Assembly (NCBI RefSeq): GCF_019973375.1
Contig: NZ_BPTV01000001.1
Span: forward strand, 2,001,104 to 2,065,103
Length of the DNA stretch: 64,000 bases
Reading direction: 5' to 3'
DNA from: Prevotella lacticifex
Lineage (GTDB): Bacteria > Bacteroidota > Bacteroidia > Bacteroidales > Bacteroidaceae
Position numbers and translations under genes: made by a program. Numbering within the stretch: position 1 is the stretch's first letter; every line of letters begins with the position of its first letter. Of this stretch, positions 7,276-18,050 are shown one piece after another. Under the pieces are notes generated by a model that was not told the origin of the DNA, searched no databases, and saw nothing but the letters and a program-made list of their open reading frames with translations.

Positions 7276-9699
7276 ATGAAATACGTGATTATTGGAGGTG
7301 TGGCCGGTGGTGCCACCGCTGCCGCGAGACTGCGTCGCCAGGACGAGAACTGCGACATTGTGCTCATCGAAAAGGGGAAGCACATCTCATACGCCAACTG
7401 CGGGCTACCTTATTATATAGGAGGGGTCATTACTGACCGCGACCGACTTTTCGTGCAAAAACCGGAGGCCTTCTCGCGTCGGTTCCGCATTGACGTGCGC
7501 ACTGAGAATGAGGCCATGAGTATCAACACCGAGGCTAAAGTCGTCATCATCAAGGACAAGGAACATGGCACTTACAGCGAATCTTACGACAAGCTGCTTC
7601 TTGCTCCCGGTTCCTCACCCGTTCGGCCGCCATTGCCCGGCATTGACAGCGAAGGCATCTTCACCTTGCGCAATGTGGCAGATACCGATCGCATCAAGGA
7701 CTTCATCGACAACCATCCCAAAGGCCGTGCTATCATTGTCGGTGGAGGATTCATCGGGCTGGAGATGGCAGAGAACTTAGTACACGCAGGGTGGAGCGTA
7801 TCTGTGGTGGAGATGGGCGAGCAGGTCTTGGCTCCCATCGATTACAGCATGGCATCTTTTGTTCATCAGGAGTTGGCCGACCACGGCGTGCGCCTTCATT
7901 TAGGGAAAGCCGTCCAGAGCTTTGAGAAAATTGGGGAAGCCATCAACGCTATGCTCAGTGATGGGCAAAGGCTCACAGCCGACATGGTTCTGCTGTCCAT
8001 CGGTGTCCGCCCCAACACACAATTGGCCAAAGACGCGGGGCTGTCTTTGGGCAAGCGCGGCATCAGCGTAAACAAATACATGCAGACATCCGATGCGGAC
8101 ATTTATGCCGTCGGCGACGCAGTGGAATATGCGCACCCCATCACTGGTGAGCCATGGCTCAACCTGCTTGCCGGGCCAGCCAACCGACAGGCGCGCGTGG
8201 CAGCTGACAATTTGGTGAAAGGCAATGTAGAAACCTATGAGGGCAGTGTCGGCACGGCAGTAGCCAAGGTGTTCAGCCTTACCGTCGCCTCCACCGGTCT
8301 ACCTGCCAAACAACTGAAACAGCGAGGAATAGCCTATGCTTCGTCAACAACGACATCAGCATCACACGCCAGCTATTATCCCGGTTCGTTTCCGCTGACG
8401 ACAAAACTAACCTTCGATCCCAAGACCGGACAACTCTACGGCGCACAATGCATTGGTCACGACGGAGCCGACAAACGCATCGACCAATTGGCCCTCATCG
8501 TCAAGAGAAAAGGGACTATAGCCGACCTCATAGCTTTGGAGCAGGCTTATGCGCCGCCCTTCTCCTCTGCCAAGGACCCTATCGCCATTGCAGGCTACGT
8601 AGCCGGCAACATCATCAACGGCTCTATGCCGGTGATTTACTGGAGAGAGCTGCGCGATACTGACCGCAAGACAATCACCATCATCGACACGCGCACCAAA
8701 GAGGAATACGCCCTGGATGCCATTGACGGAGCCATCAATATTCCTCTCGACGACTTGCGCGAGCGCATCGAAGAAATCCCACATGACAAGCCCATCGTGC
8801 TCTATTGCGCTGTCGGACTGCGTGGTTACCTTGCCCAGCGCATCCTCTTAGGCCATGGTTTCACCGATGTGCGCAACCTCTCGGGCGGCTACAAGCTATA
8901 TGCCTCAGCAACGCGCACGTCGTGGTCAACCTCTACTACTGAAGACCAACCTAAAGCCAAGGCTGCTCCTGCCACCATGCTTCGTCTCGATGCCTGTGGA
9001 CTGTCATGTCCCGGACCTATCATCAAACTGAAAGAGACCATTGACAGCATGGCTGAGGGTAGTCAGGTAGAGGTGACGGCCACCGACCCAGGTTTCCCGC
9101 GCGACGCCAAAGCCTGGTGCAAGAGCACTGGCAACAGCTTTATCAGTGCATCGGAAGAAGGCGGATTACACAAAGTGGTGATTAGCAAGGGCGGCACCCC
9201 ACCTGCCCCACCGCAAGCCACTGCCCCGCAGCGCAACAAGACGCTTATCATGTTCAGCGACGACCTTGACCGGGCCATTGCCACATTCGTGCTGGCAAAC
9301 GGAGCTGCGGCAACCGGCACAAAGGTGTCCATCTTCTTCACTTTCTGGGGACTCAATGTCATAAAGAAAGAGCATAAGCCACGATTGAAAAAGGACTTCT
9401 TCGGAAAGATGTTCAGTTGGATGCTGCCATCGTCATCGCGCAAGCTCCATCTCTCCCGGATGAGCTTCTTCGGGTTGGGCGACCGTCTGATACGCCACAT
9501 CATGCGCCGAAAGAATATCGAGCAACTCGAGGACCTCCGACGAGCAGCCCAGAAGGCCGGTGTGGAGTTCATAGCCTGTCAGATGACGATGGACATGATG
9601 GGAATAGCGAAGGAAGAGCTGATCGACGGTGTCACCGTTGGTGGCGTTGCCACATATATGCAGCGTGCCGAGCAGGCGAATGTGAACCTTTTCATCTAA
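7276..9699 (+). CDS. CoA-disulfide/persulfide reductase fused to rhodanese, TusA and DsrE-like domains
   Basis: This is an 807-residue sulfur-handling enzyme. Residues 1-450 are a FAD/NAD(P)H CoA-disulfide reductase: GGVAGGATAAARLRR binds FAD, and SYANCGLPYY contains the single redox Cys42. Residues about 460-550 are a rhodanese domain with active-site Cys511 (LYCAVGLRGY). Residues about 568-640 are a TusA/SirA domain with the CGLSCPGP motif (Cys574, Cys578). From about 655 to the end is a DsrE/DsrF-like domain (KTLIMFSDDLDRAIATFVL). The chain suggests that persulfide sulfur is relayed between domains and reduced. A MarR gene follows 7 nt later. The reductase-rhodanese pair is known from Npsr-type enzymes; the exact substrate is not determined by sequence. 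Confidence 0.88.
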   Translation: MKYVIIGGVAGGATAAARLRRQDENCDIVLIEKGKHISYANCGLPYYIGGVITDRDRLFVQKPEAFSRRFRIDVRTENEAMSINTEAKVVIIKDKEHGTYSESYDKLLLAPGSSPVRPPLPGIDSEGIFTLRNVADTDRIKDFIDNHPKGRAIIVGGGFIGLEMAENLVHAGWSVSVVEMGEQVLAPIDYSMASFVHQELADHGVRLHLGKAVQSFEKIGEAINAMLSDGQRLTADMVLLSIGVRPNTQLAKDAGLSLGKRGISVNKYMQTSDADIYAVGDAVEYAHPITGEPWLNLLAGPANRQARVAADNLVKGNVETYEGSVGTAVAKVFSLTVASTGLPAKQLKQRGIAYASSTTTSASHASYYPGSFPLTTKLTFDPKTGQLYGAQCIGHDGADKRIDQLALIVKRKGTIADLIALEQAYAPPFSSAKDPIAIAGYVAGNIINGSMPVIYWRELRDTDRKTITIIDTRTKEEYALDAIDGAINIPLDDLRERIEEIPHDKPIVLYCAVGLRGYLAQRILLGHGFTDVRNLSGGYKLYASATRTSWSTSTTEDQPKAKAAPATMLRLDACGLSCPGPIIKLKETIDSMAEGSQVEVTATDPGFPRDAKAWCKSTGNSFISASEEGGLHKVVISKGGTPPAPPQATAPQRNKTLIMFSDDLDRAIATFVLANGAAATGTKVSIFFTFWGLNVIKKEHKPRLKKDFFGKMFSWMLPSSSRKLHLSRMSFFGLGDRLIRHIMRRKNIEQLEDLRRAAQKAGVEFIACQMTMDMMGIAKEELIDGVTVGGVATYMQRAEQANVNLFI

Positions 9700-9706
9700 G
9701 CCGATA

Positions 9707-10066
9707 ATGTTTGACAGAAAAAAATTGTGCCGTGTTCGCGACATCTACCGCGCCATCACGGAATTAGAGAATGAAATGGAAGCAGCTTACGGCCTCAACC
9801 TCAATGAGGCCATGCTGCTTTGCAACCTAAGCGACAAGGGCAGCATGACAGCCGGAGAGGTCGGCGAGTGTCTCGGCCTTACGCAGTCGAACGCCTCGAA
9901 GGTGATACGCTCGCTTGAAAAAAAGGAACTGCTGAAACGCTCACTTGACAAAACAGACAAGCGCATCATGCACTTCAGACTCACTAAGACAGGAGAAGAA
10001 AAGCTCGATGGAATGGACTGCCAGAGCATTACTCTGCCACCATTGTTGGAGTACTGCGTTGAATAA
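9707..10066 (+). CDS. MarR-family transcriptional regulator
   Basis: The protein has 119 residues with a winged helix: LNLNEAMLLCNLSDKG, then SNASKVIRSLEKKELLKRS and the wing KTDKRIMHFRLTKTG. It starts 7 nt after the reductase fusion, so the two form an operon. Cys8 and Cys38, or the C-terminal Cys117, could sense thiol or persulfide state (inference). The CGGAAT boxes at 7199-7269 are the most likely binding sites. It is shorter than typical MarR proteins (about 140) because the last dimerisation helix is brief. Confidence 0.85.
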   Translation: MFDRKKLCRVRDIYRAITELENEMEAAYGLNLNEAMLLCNLSDKGSMTAGEVGECLGLTQSNASKVIRSLEKKELLKRSLDKTDKRIMHFRLTKTGEEKLDGMDCQSITLPPLLEYCVE

Positions 10067-10232
10067 ACTCACACTGTGCCTCCGTCCACGCCCCTTGTTT
10101 GTGCGATGCATGTGAGCTGTGGTGTATCCTTGCATCAGAAACGAGAAAAGAATTGGAGCCTGTCGCCCAGCGGCAGGGCTATCCCAACCCCGCACTGCCA
10201 ATGGCTGCACTAACTTATGCTGAAAAATAAAC

Positions 10233-10275
10233 GGATCCGCGTGAGATTCAGATAGATTTCATGCGGATCTTTCAT
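10233..10275 (+). terminator. terminator after the marR-like gene
   Basis: GATCCGC (10234-10240) pairs with GCGGATC (10263-10269), extended by GTGA/TTCA-type pairs, then TTTCATT. It lies 170 nt after the stop codon. Confidence 0.6.
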
Positions 10276-10346
10276 TCCATTTCTGACCGTCATGGCATGA
10301 TGGTTGCATCGATTGAACCCGGCAGATGCTTTTTTGAGGCGATGGT

Positions 10347-10481
10347 TTAGATGTTATTTACGAACCAATAGACTGAGTCCAAATTTCTTGTAGACTTCAT
10401 TTCTTTTCTCTTTGTGCAATCCCGACTTATACGTGCATCCAATGCCCAATGTAGAGAGTTCTCGATCCACTGATGCTTGAA
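10347..10481 (-). pseudogene. ISAs1-like transposase C-terminal remnant
   Basis: A 44-codon minus-strand frame reads FKHQWIENSLHWALDARIS and ends at a stop. The pattern H-x-W-x-IEN-x-LHW-x-LD is the hallmark of the C-terminal catalytic region of ISAs1-family transposases. No start, upstream catalytic part or inverted repeat was found, so this is a decayed fragment. Confidence 0.55.
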
Positions 10482-10511
10482 CTTATTGTTCTTTCATTAG
10501 CCGACATCATC

Positions 10512-10731
10512 CCCGAGAAGCATGGAGCGACAAGATAATAACGGCAACAGAGTGTAAAAAATAATTCGTATTGCTTTATACATCTTTCTGTTTTCGTACA
10601 ACATTGATTATCAATGCGTTACCAACACGTATCATTTCGCATTGCTAAACAGCCCATTTCAGGGCGCAAAACGGCCCGTTTCGCAAGCCCAGATGATATA
10701 TATTGGAACGATGTAAATATATTTCAACGCT
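10512..10731 (+). repeat. dispersed 22-nt palindrome array, copy 2
   Basis: Unit anchors lie at 10649, 10671 and 10693 (22-nt spacing); only the middle unit keeps the full ACGGCCCGTTT form. The flanks gagtgtaaaaaataattc, ttgattatcaatgcgttac and ggaacgatgtaaatatattt match copy 1 over more than 200 nt. It lies upstream of rarA. Confidence 0.75.
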
Positions 10732-10983
10732 CAATACTCTTAATAACGACGGTACACCTAACACCATGAACTGACGGAGCAGCGAGAGCAAACCAAGGTA
10801 GATTGTTCTTTGCTAAGTTGAGGAGGAAGAATCATACAATTTTGCAATAGTGTGACAGGTGATATCGGCAGATTTCGATTTTGCTGCTGTTCTGCGCACA
10901 GAATCAGAGGGAGGAAGAGGATTAAAAGGGAGATAGATTTTTCTTTTTAACGAGTTTAATAAGGATATATCCCGAATTTTGAG

Positions 10984-10991
10984 TAATTTTG
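10984..10991 (+). promoter_or_regulatory. -7 element of the rarA promoter
   Basis: TAATTTTG fits the -7 consensus, 24 nt before the ATG. The -33 region has only TTTAAT, so the promoter is weaker than others in the window. Confidence 0.5.
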
Positions 10992-11015
10992 CATCATTAA
11001 GAAAGGCAAAAGACT

Positions 11016-12287
11016 ATGGAACCTTTAGCAGAAAGAATGCGTCCAAGGACGCTTGACGATTATATAGGGCAGAAACATCTGGTAGGCGAAGGGGCCGTAC
11101 TAAGAAAGATGCTCGACTCGGGACGTATAACATCATTTATCCTCTGGGGACCACCGGGAGTGGGTAAGACAACACTGGCGCATATCGTTGCCAACCAGCT
11201 GAAAGTGCCGTTCTACACCCTCTCGGCCGTGACGAGCGGAGTGAAGGATGTCAGGGAGGTTATCCAGAAAGCCAAGGACAACAATTTCTTCAACACAGCA
11301 TCGCCGATTCTCTTTATCGATGAGATCCACCGTTTCTCCAAGTCGCAGCAGGATTCACTCCTCGGTGCCGTGGAGAAAGGCATTGTGACACTCATCGGTG
11401 CCACCACGGAGAATCCATCTTTTGAGGTCATCCGTCCCCTGCTCTCCCGCTGCCAGCTCTACGTACTGAACCCTCTCGGCAAGGACGATCTCCTCGACCT
11501 TCTCCACCGTGCCATAACTACAGACACGGTGTTGAGCAAGATGAACATTGAGGTTAAGGAGACTGGTGCCATCCTACGCTATAGCGGTGGCGACGCGCGT
11601 AAGTTACTGAACATCTTAGAGTTACTATCCGACAGTTCCGACGGTAGCCACCTTGTCATCACCGACAAGCTCGTCACCGAACGCCTGCAGCAGAACCCCC
11701 TTGCCTACGACAAGAACGGTGAAATGCACTACGACATCATCTCCGCCTTCATCAAGAGCATACGCGGCAGCGACCCCGACGCAGCCCTCTACTGGCTCGC
11801 CCGGATGATCGAGGGCGGCGAGGACCCACGTTTTATCGCCCGGCGGATAGTCATTTCCGCCTCCGAGGATATCGGTCTTGCCAATCCCAATGCCCTCCTC
11901 TTAGCCAATGCCGCCTTCGACGCTGTCGACAAGATTGGCTGGCCCGAGGGGCGCATACCCTTGGCCGAAGCAGTAGTTTACCTCGCCACATCGCCAAAAT
12001 CGAACTCGGCCTACATGGGTATCAACAGTGCCTTAGAGGAGGTCCGAAAGAGCGGTAACCAGCCAGTGCCCCTGCACATACGCAACGCCCCCACAGCACT
12101 GATGCAGGAACTCGGATATCACGACGGCTACAAGTACCCCCACGACTACCCCGGCAACTTCACGCCACAGCAATACCTGCCCAACGCGCTGAAGGATCTG
12201 CGCCTCTGGCACGCTCAACACAATCCGGCCGAGGAGAAACTCTACAACAGAATGTTGCAGTGCTGGGGTGACAGATACAAGGATTAG
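11016..12287 (+). CDS. rarA: replication-associated recombination protein RarA (AAA+ ATPase)
   Basis: This 423-residue protein of the RarA/MgsA/WRNIP1 family acts at stalled replication forks. Walker A is GPPGVGKTTLAH near residue 46, Walker B is LFIDEIHRFSKSQQD, and sensor 1 is GATTENPSF. The C-terminal tetramerisation domain follows (ALYWLARMIEGGEDPRFIAR, then YKYPHDYPGNFTPQQYLP). Length and domain order are normal. It is followed 47 nt later by the dehydrogenase gene. Confidence 0.95.
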   Translation: MEPLAERMRPRTLDDYIGQKHLVGEGAVLRKMLDSGRITSFILWGPPGVGKTTLAHIVANQLKVPFYTLSAVTSGVKDVREVIQKAKDNNFFNTASPILFIDEIHRFSKSQQDSLLGAVEKGIVTLIGATTENPSFEVIRPLLSRCQLYVLNPLGKDDLLDLLHRAITTDTVLSKMNIEVKETGAILRYSGGDARKLLNILELLSDSSDGSHLVITDKLVTERLQQNPLAYDKNGEMHYDIISAFIKSIRGSDPDAALYWLARMIEGGEDPRFIARRIVISASEDIGLANPNALLLANAAFDAVDKIGWPEGRIPLAEAVVYLATSPKSNSAYMGINSALEEVRKSGNQPVPLHIRNAPTALMQELGYHDGYKYPHDYPGNFTPQQYLPNALKDLRLWHAQHNPAEEKLYNRMLQCWGDRYKD

Positions 12288-12334
12288 GACAATCAACAAT
12301 TGAGAACATTCAGAACGTAAGAAAAAACATATTT

Positions 12335-13288
12335 ATGAAAATAGTAGATTTAGACGCGCACTGCGTCAACCCCGGCGACCTTTCCTGGGACAGCATCCGC
12401 GATTTAGGCAGTCTGACGCTTTACGAGCGCACAGCACCGGAAGAAGTCATAGAACGCGCCAAGGATGCCGACATCATTTTAATCAACAAAATATCCATGA
12501 CAGCCGATGTCATTGCAGCCCTGCCAAAACTCAAGTATATCGGTGAACTGGCCACGGGCTATAACAATATCGACCTCAAGGCCGCAGCCGAGCGTGGTAT
12601 CGTGGTGACGAACATTCCTGCCTACAGCACCGACAGCGTGGCTCAAATGGTATTCGCCCACATCCTCAACGTTGCCAACCACGTCGACCACTACGCCCAG
12701 GCCACACGGCAGGGAGTCTGGAGCCGCAATCCCGACTTTTGTTATTGGGACACGCCGCTCATCGAACTTGCCGACAAGACTATAGGAATTGTCGGTCTGG
12801 GTCACATCGGTATGCGGGTAGCCGAAATAGCCCATTGTTTCGGCCTCCACGTCACGGCGGTAACGTCGAAGAATGTTAGCGACCTTCCGGCATGGATAAG
12901 CAAGTCGACTCTCGAGGGCATGCTCTCGTCGGCCGATTTCGTCACCCTCCACTGTCCGCTGACAGCCACTAACCGCCACATGATCAACGCCGACACACTC
13001 GGTCTTATGCACCCCGGTGCCGTGCTCATCAATACCGGCCGCGGACCGCTCGTCAACGAGGCCGCCGTAGCCGACGCACTCCGCGAAGGCCGTCTCGGGG
13101 CTTACTGCGCCGACGTAATGAGCTCAGAGCCGCCAAAGGCCGACAATCCGTTGCTGACCTGCGACAACGCATTTATCACGCCGCACATCGCCTGGGCAAC
13201 GAAGGAGGCCCGCCAGCACCTTATGAACATTGCCACAGCCAACATAAAAGCCTTCATCGAAGGAAATCCCATAAACACCGTCAGATGA
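12335..13288 (+). CDS. D-2-hydroxyacid dehydrogenase (NAD-dependent)
   Basis: This 317-residue cytosolic enzyme is of the glycerate/hydroxypyruvate reductase type. The NAD-binding motif is VGLGHIGMRVAEIA near residue 150. The catalytic Arg is in NTGRGPLVNE, Glu in MSSEPP and His in ITPHIAWAT. It probably interconverts hydroxypyruvate and D-glycerate, although related enzymes use other 2-ketoacids. Its stop codon overlaps the next start (ATGA at 13285), so translation of the channel gene is coupled. Confidence 0.9.
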   Translation: MKIVDLDAHCVNPGDLSWDSIRDLGSLTLYERTAPEEVIERAKDADIILINKISMTADVIAALPKLKYIGELATGYNNIDLKAAAERGIVVTNIPAYSTDSVAQMVFAHILNVANHVDHYAQATRQGVWSRNPDFCYWDTPLIELADKTIGIVGLGHIGMRVAEIAHCFGLHVTAVTSKNVSDLPAWISKSTLEGMLSSADFVTLHCPLTATNRHMINADTLGLMHPGAVLINTGRGPLVNEAAVADALREGRLGAYCADVMSSEPPKADNPLLTCDNAFITPHIAWATKEARQHLMNIATANIKAFIEGNPINTVR

Positions 13289-13932
13289 TAACAGCCGACC
13301 CACATATAGTACATATCCTCCAGGAGGTGATAGAGTTTCTCGGAACCTTCGCCTTTGCCATTTCCGGAATAAGGCATGCCGCGGCACGCCATTTCGACTG
13401 GTTCGGAGGATATGTCTGCGGATTCGCCGTAGCCATAGGGGGTGGAACAATCCGCGATGTCATGCTCGGAGTAACACCATTCTGGATGACGAGCCCTATG
13501 TACGTTCTCTGTACGGCCGTTGCCCTCATCTTCGTAATCCTTTTCGGCAGACTGCTGAAAAGACTTGACAATGCATGGTTTGCCTTCGACACCCTCGGAC
13601 TGGCCCTGTTCAACATTGCCGGAATACAGAAGACGCTGACGATGGGCCACGCTTTCTGGGTGGCAATAATCATGGGATGCATAACAGGGGCCGCCGGAGG
13701 AGTCATCCGCGACGTACTGCTCAATAATATTCCAGTGATTTTCCACAAGGAGATTTACGCCATGGCCTGTGTGGCGGGCGGACTGGTCTACTGGCTCCTT
13801 TTCTATCTCGGTGCTCCCCTACCCCTGACGATTGTAGTGTCGTTCCTCACCGTCTGCATTATCCGCTATCTTGCAGTGAGGTATCACATCTCCCTGCCTA
13901 TACTAAGTAAGGATGCCGGGGATATGGACTAA
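13285..13932 (+). CDS. TRIC-like (UPF0126/YicG) cation channel family protein
   Basis: This inner-membrane protein has 215 residues and about seven hydrophobic segments. It is built as two inverted halves with the repeated signature GGGTIRDVMLG (about residue 52) and GGVIRDVLLN (about residue 137). These glycine-rich motifs are typical of prokaryotic trimeric intracellular cation channel homologues. It overlaps the dehydrogenase by 4 nt. The physiological ion in bacteria is uncertain. Confidence 0.88.
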   Translation: MITADPHIVHILQEVIEFLGTFAFAISGIRHAAARHFDWFGGYVCGFAVAIGGGTIRDVMLGVTPFWMTSPMYVLCTAVALIFVILFGRLLKRLDNAWFAFDTLGLALFNIAGIQKTLTMGHAFWVAIIMGCITGAAGGVIRDVLLNNIPVIFHKEIYAMACVAGGLVYWLLFYLGAPLPLTIVVSFLTVCIIRYLAVRYHISLPILSKDAGDMD

Positions 13933-13981
13933 GACGATGAAAAAAGGGAGACAATCGATAAAGAAAGATAAGAGCATTAAA

Positions 13982-14010
13982 AAATCGGATGTCATCACGA
14001 CGTCCGATTT
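13982..14010 (+). terminator. hairpin after the TRIC-like gene
   Basis: AAATCGGATGT (13982-13992) pairs with ACGTCCGATTT (14000-14010) around a 7-nt loop. It is a strong stem with no good U tract. Confidence 0.6.
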
Positions 14011-14181
14011 CCAAAAACAAACTACTTAAAAACTAATCTACTAAAACAAATCAAAAAAATATCTTTATATGTCTGTGTTACTATCTTTCTTTTAATGACA
14101 TTGCAAAATTATACATTTCTGCAATATCATCCAAATAAAAAGCGAGAAAAAATCGCCAAAATCGCTAAAAATCAACAAAAA
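14011..14181. other. AT-rich gap between convergent genes
   Basis: I see no gene in the AT-rich interval between the hairpin after the TRIC gene and the groEL terminator. Short frames here have no family likeness. Confidence 0.5.
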
Positions 14182-14206
14182 AGGGGCTCCTTTTATTGGA
14201 GTCCCT
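14182..14206. terminator. bidirectional terminator downstream of groEL
   Basis: AGGGGCTCC (14182-14190) pairs with GGAGTCCCT (14198-14206). A T tract follows on the plus strand and an A tract precedes it, so the hairpin can stop groESL (minus) and any read-through from the left. Confidence 0.75.
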
Positions 14207-14290
14207 CTTTTTTGTCAAGTTCACTTAGCAAATACAAGTGTGGCCGAAATACACTGTTCGACTTATACTTTCTTGCCTTTTTGCCTTGTT

Positions 14291-15931
<1,641 letters not shown>

Positions 15932-15938
15932 TTAAAAA

Positions 15939-16208
15939 TTACTTCAGTACTGCCAATACGTCACTCTGGCGCATGATAAGATATTTCTCGCCCTCGTTCT
16001 CGAGCTCTGTGCCGGCATACTTGCCATACAGCACCTCATCGCCTTCCTTGAGAACCATCTTGTCGTCCTTAGTTCCCTCACCAACAGCGATGACCTTGCC
16101 ACGCTGTGGCTTCTCTTTCGCGGTGTCAGGAATGATGATTCCACCTACTTTTTCTTCAGCTGGTGCAGGAAGTACCAGTACTCTGTCTGCTAATGGTTGA
16201 ATTTTCAT
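15939..16208 (-). CDS. groS: co-chaperonin GroES (Hsp10)
   Basis: This 89-residue protein caps the GroEL ring. The start [14 protein letters not shown] and the mobile-loop region [20 protein letters not shown] are typical, as is [13 protein letters not shown]. It is the first gene of the operon. The leader is about 50 nt from the -24/-12-like promoter. Confidence 0.96.
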   Translation of the reverse strand: MKIQPLADRVLVLPAPAEEKVGGIIIPDTAKEKPQRGKVIAVGEGTKDDKMVLKEGDEVLYGKYAGTELENEGEKYLIMRQSDVLAVLK

Positions 16209-16247
16209 AATTTATAGCGTTTTAAAATTTTACTTTCCGCCCCACAT

Positions 16248-16346
16248 ACTACGAAAACCGTGCCAACATGGCAGTGGCATACTTTTTCGGGCTTTCTAAG
16301 GCATGAATGTGACAAAAGTGGCAAACGGTGACTGACAGAAATGACA
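16248..16346 (-). promoter_or_regulatory. sigma-54-like promoter of groESL with upstream TGTCA boxes
   Basis: On the minus strand TTGGCACGG (16266-16258) is followed by TTTTCGTA (16257-16250), close to the -24/-12 consensus TGGCACG-N4-TTGC; only the -12 part is imperfect. Upstream, at 16310-16346, there are three TGTCA boxes plus TGCCAC and GTCACC, a cluster such as an enhancer-binding protein would use. No TAnnTTTG element is visible at this gene. RpoN dependence is therefore inferred. Confidence 0.55.
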
Positions 16347-16907
16347 TAAAGGCGTAGTTCATCCTCTGTTTCCTGCCATCCTTCGACAGGCAATTCCATA
16401 TTTTCATGCCACCATCCAGCAATCTTGCATTTATTACACTTAGACTCCAAAAGTTGCCGAACGATACAGACGAAAAAGGCAGAAAGAGCGCATGTGAGGC
16501 GAGATGAGAAGTAAAGAAAATTCAAACAAAAGTCCTATCAAAGTCGATCCTATTATGCATTGACTATCAGCAACTTACAGAAGCATATCATTTAACATTG
16601 CGAAACGGGCCGTTTGAGGCTGCAAAACGGGCCATTTGGGAATGCGAAAAGGACCGTTTGGGAATGCTAAACGGTAGGTTTGGAAATGGTGTAAGGATTT
16701 TTCGCATTTTTTCATCAGCCCGCTTCGTATTCTCATAATATTGCCGTCATAAGCGGGAATCAACTCGTTGGCTTCAGCAAGATGCCGGACTGTCAATCAA
16801 TGTCATTCCAACCGTATCTTTAGCAGGACGATAGCCCGCTCAGACGTAAATATTAACCATTCTGCCAACGATAAAAGATGAACGACTAAAAAAAGGAACT
16901 AATTGTA
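16347..16907. other. spacer between groESL and the serine acetyltransferase gene
   Basis: No credible gene is present. It contains repeat copy 3 (16552-16705). Short frames on either strand are shadows of the repeat. Confidence 0.5.
16552..16705 (+). repeat. dispersed 22-nt palindrome array, copy 3
   Basis: Unit anchors lie at 16605, 16627, 16649 and 16671, exactly 22 nt apart. Units 1 and 3 have the best half-sites (AAACGGGCCGTTT, AAAGGACCGTTT). The upstream motif attgactatcagcaacttac and the downstream motif ggaaatggtgtaaggatttt match the other copies. It lies in the gap between divergent groES and epsC. Confidence 0.8.
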
Positions 16908-16938
16908 TTGGCAATGGAGAAAAAAAGTAGTAACTTTG
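16908..16938 (+). promoter_or_regulatory. promoter of the serine acetyltransferase gene
   Basis: TTG (16908-16910), a 20-nt spacer and TAACTTTG (16931-16938) match the Bacteroidetes consensus. The ATG follows 42 nt later. Confidence 0.8.
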
Positions 16939-16980
16939 TGGGCTGATTAAGTTAGTATAATATAAAAAGGTGATAAATTA

Positions 16981-17925
16981 ATGAGCAGTCCACAGATAAT
17001 AGAGCATCTGACAGAGGTAGTAGAGGAATTGTCGGCCGAGGAGTCGATGCGTGGAATATTCCACGAGCACCGCGACGGCGACCCGTTGCCCTCTGGCCGC
17101 GACCTGGAGGAAATCATCTCGCTGTCGCGTTCGATTCTCTTCCCCGGATACTACGGCGACTCCAATGTCAACCAGAGCACTATCCGCTATCACATCGGGG
17201 TGAACATGGAGCGCCTGCACAAGCTGCTCACACGGCAGATTATGGCCGGACTGCTGTTCAACCAGGACTGCCACTGCGCCCAACCACTTGAGGAGCAGGA
17301 CCTGTGCCGTAAGAACGCAGAGACCATTGCCCTGACGGTGCTGCAACGCTATCCTGACATCCGCCGGACACTAAGCTCCGATGTGGAGGCTGCCTTCGAG
17401 GGCGACCCGGCGGCTATCAACCAGGGTGAGGTCATCAGTTGCTATCCCGTGATAAAAGCTCTGACCAACTACCGCATTGCCCACGAGCTATACCTCGAGG
17501 AGGTGCCGCTCATACCGCGCATGATGACGGAGCTGGCCCACTCGGAAACGGGCATCGACATACATCCGGCAGCCACCATCGGCAAGCATTTCACCATCGA
17601 CCACGGTACGGGTGTAGTCATAGGAGCCACCTGCATCATCGGCGACAACGTCAAACTCTACCAGGGTGTCACCCTCGGAGCCAAAAGTTTCCCTCTCGAC
17701 GAGAACGGGAAGCCCATCAAGGGCATACCGCGCCACCCCATCATCGGCAACAACGTCATCATCTACGCCAACGCCACAGTACTGGGGCGCATACACATCG
17801 GTGACGGATGCGTGGTGGGAGCCAACGTGTGGGTGACCCGCGACATGAGAGCCGGAACCAAAAAGTACAAGACGGAGAAAACCGACAAGCTCGACATGTT
17901 CTTCGAGGAAGGCGGAGGAATATAA
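16981..17925 (+). CDS. epsC: serine O-acetyltransferase
   Basis: This 314-residue cytosolic enzyme transfers acetyl from acetyl-CoA to L-serine, giving O-acetylserine for cysteine synthesis. A helical N-terminal half (1-180) precedes a left-handed beta-helix: DIHPAATIGKHFTIDHGTG, VVIGATCIIGDNVKLYQGVT, then GANVWVTRDM. The catalytic His is in DHGTGVVIG. It is the long EpsC-like form common in Bacteroidetes. Its product fits the sulfur genes elsewhere in the window, though they are not linked. Confidence 0.93.
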   Translation: MSSPQIIEHLTEVVEELSAEESMRGIFHEHRDGDPLPSGRDLEEIISLSRSILFPGYYGDSNVNQSTIRYHIGVNMERLHKLLTRQIMAGLLFNQDCHCAQPLEEQDLCRKNAETIALTVLQRYPDIRRTLSSDVEAAFEGDPAAINQGEVISCYPVIKALTNYRIAHELYLEEVPLIPRMMTELAHSETGIDIHPAATIGKHFTIDHGTGVVIGATCIIGDNVKLYQGVTLGAKSFPLDENGKPIKGIPRHPIIGNNVIIYANATVLGRIHIGDGCVVGANVWVTRDMRAGTKKYKTEKTDKLDMFFEEGGGI

Positions 17926-18050
17926 CCTGCCGCGGGAACAACACCCCCCAAAAGCCGATTCCGGCGGCGACGGAGCACATCCGCGGGAGCGCAGGAAGAA
18001 GCAATAATAACAGAAAAATTATTAGTCAAGAAAGTTTCATAATAAATAAA

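Larger units (their letters stand above)
10276..10983. other. spacer with transposase remnant and repeat copy 2
   Basis: No intact gene is seen. The stretch holds an ISAs1-like transposase scrap on the minus strand (10347-10481), repeat copy 2 (10512-10731) and, at its right end, the rarA promoter. Confidence 0.5.

Noticed and set aside
16205..16525. Minus-strand frame over the groES promoter
   Set aside because: It overlaps the promoter and TGTCA boxes, has no family likeness and is best read as a chance frame.
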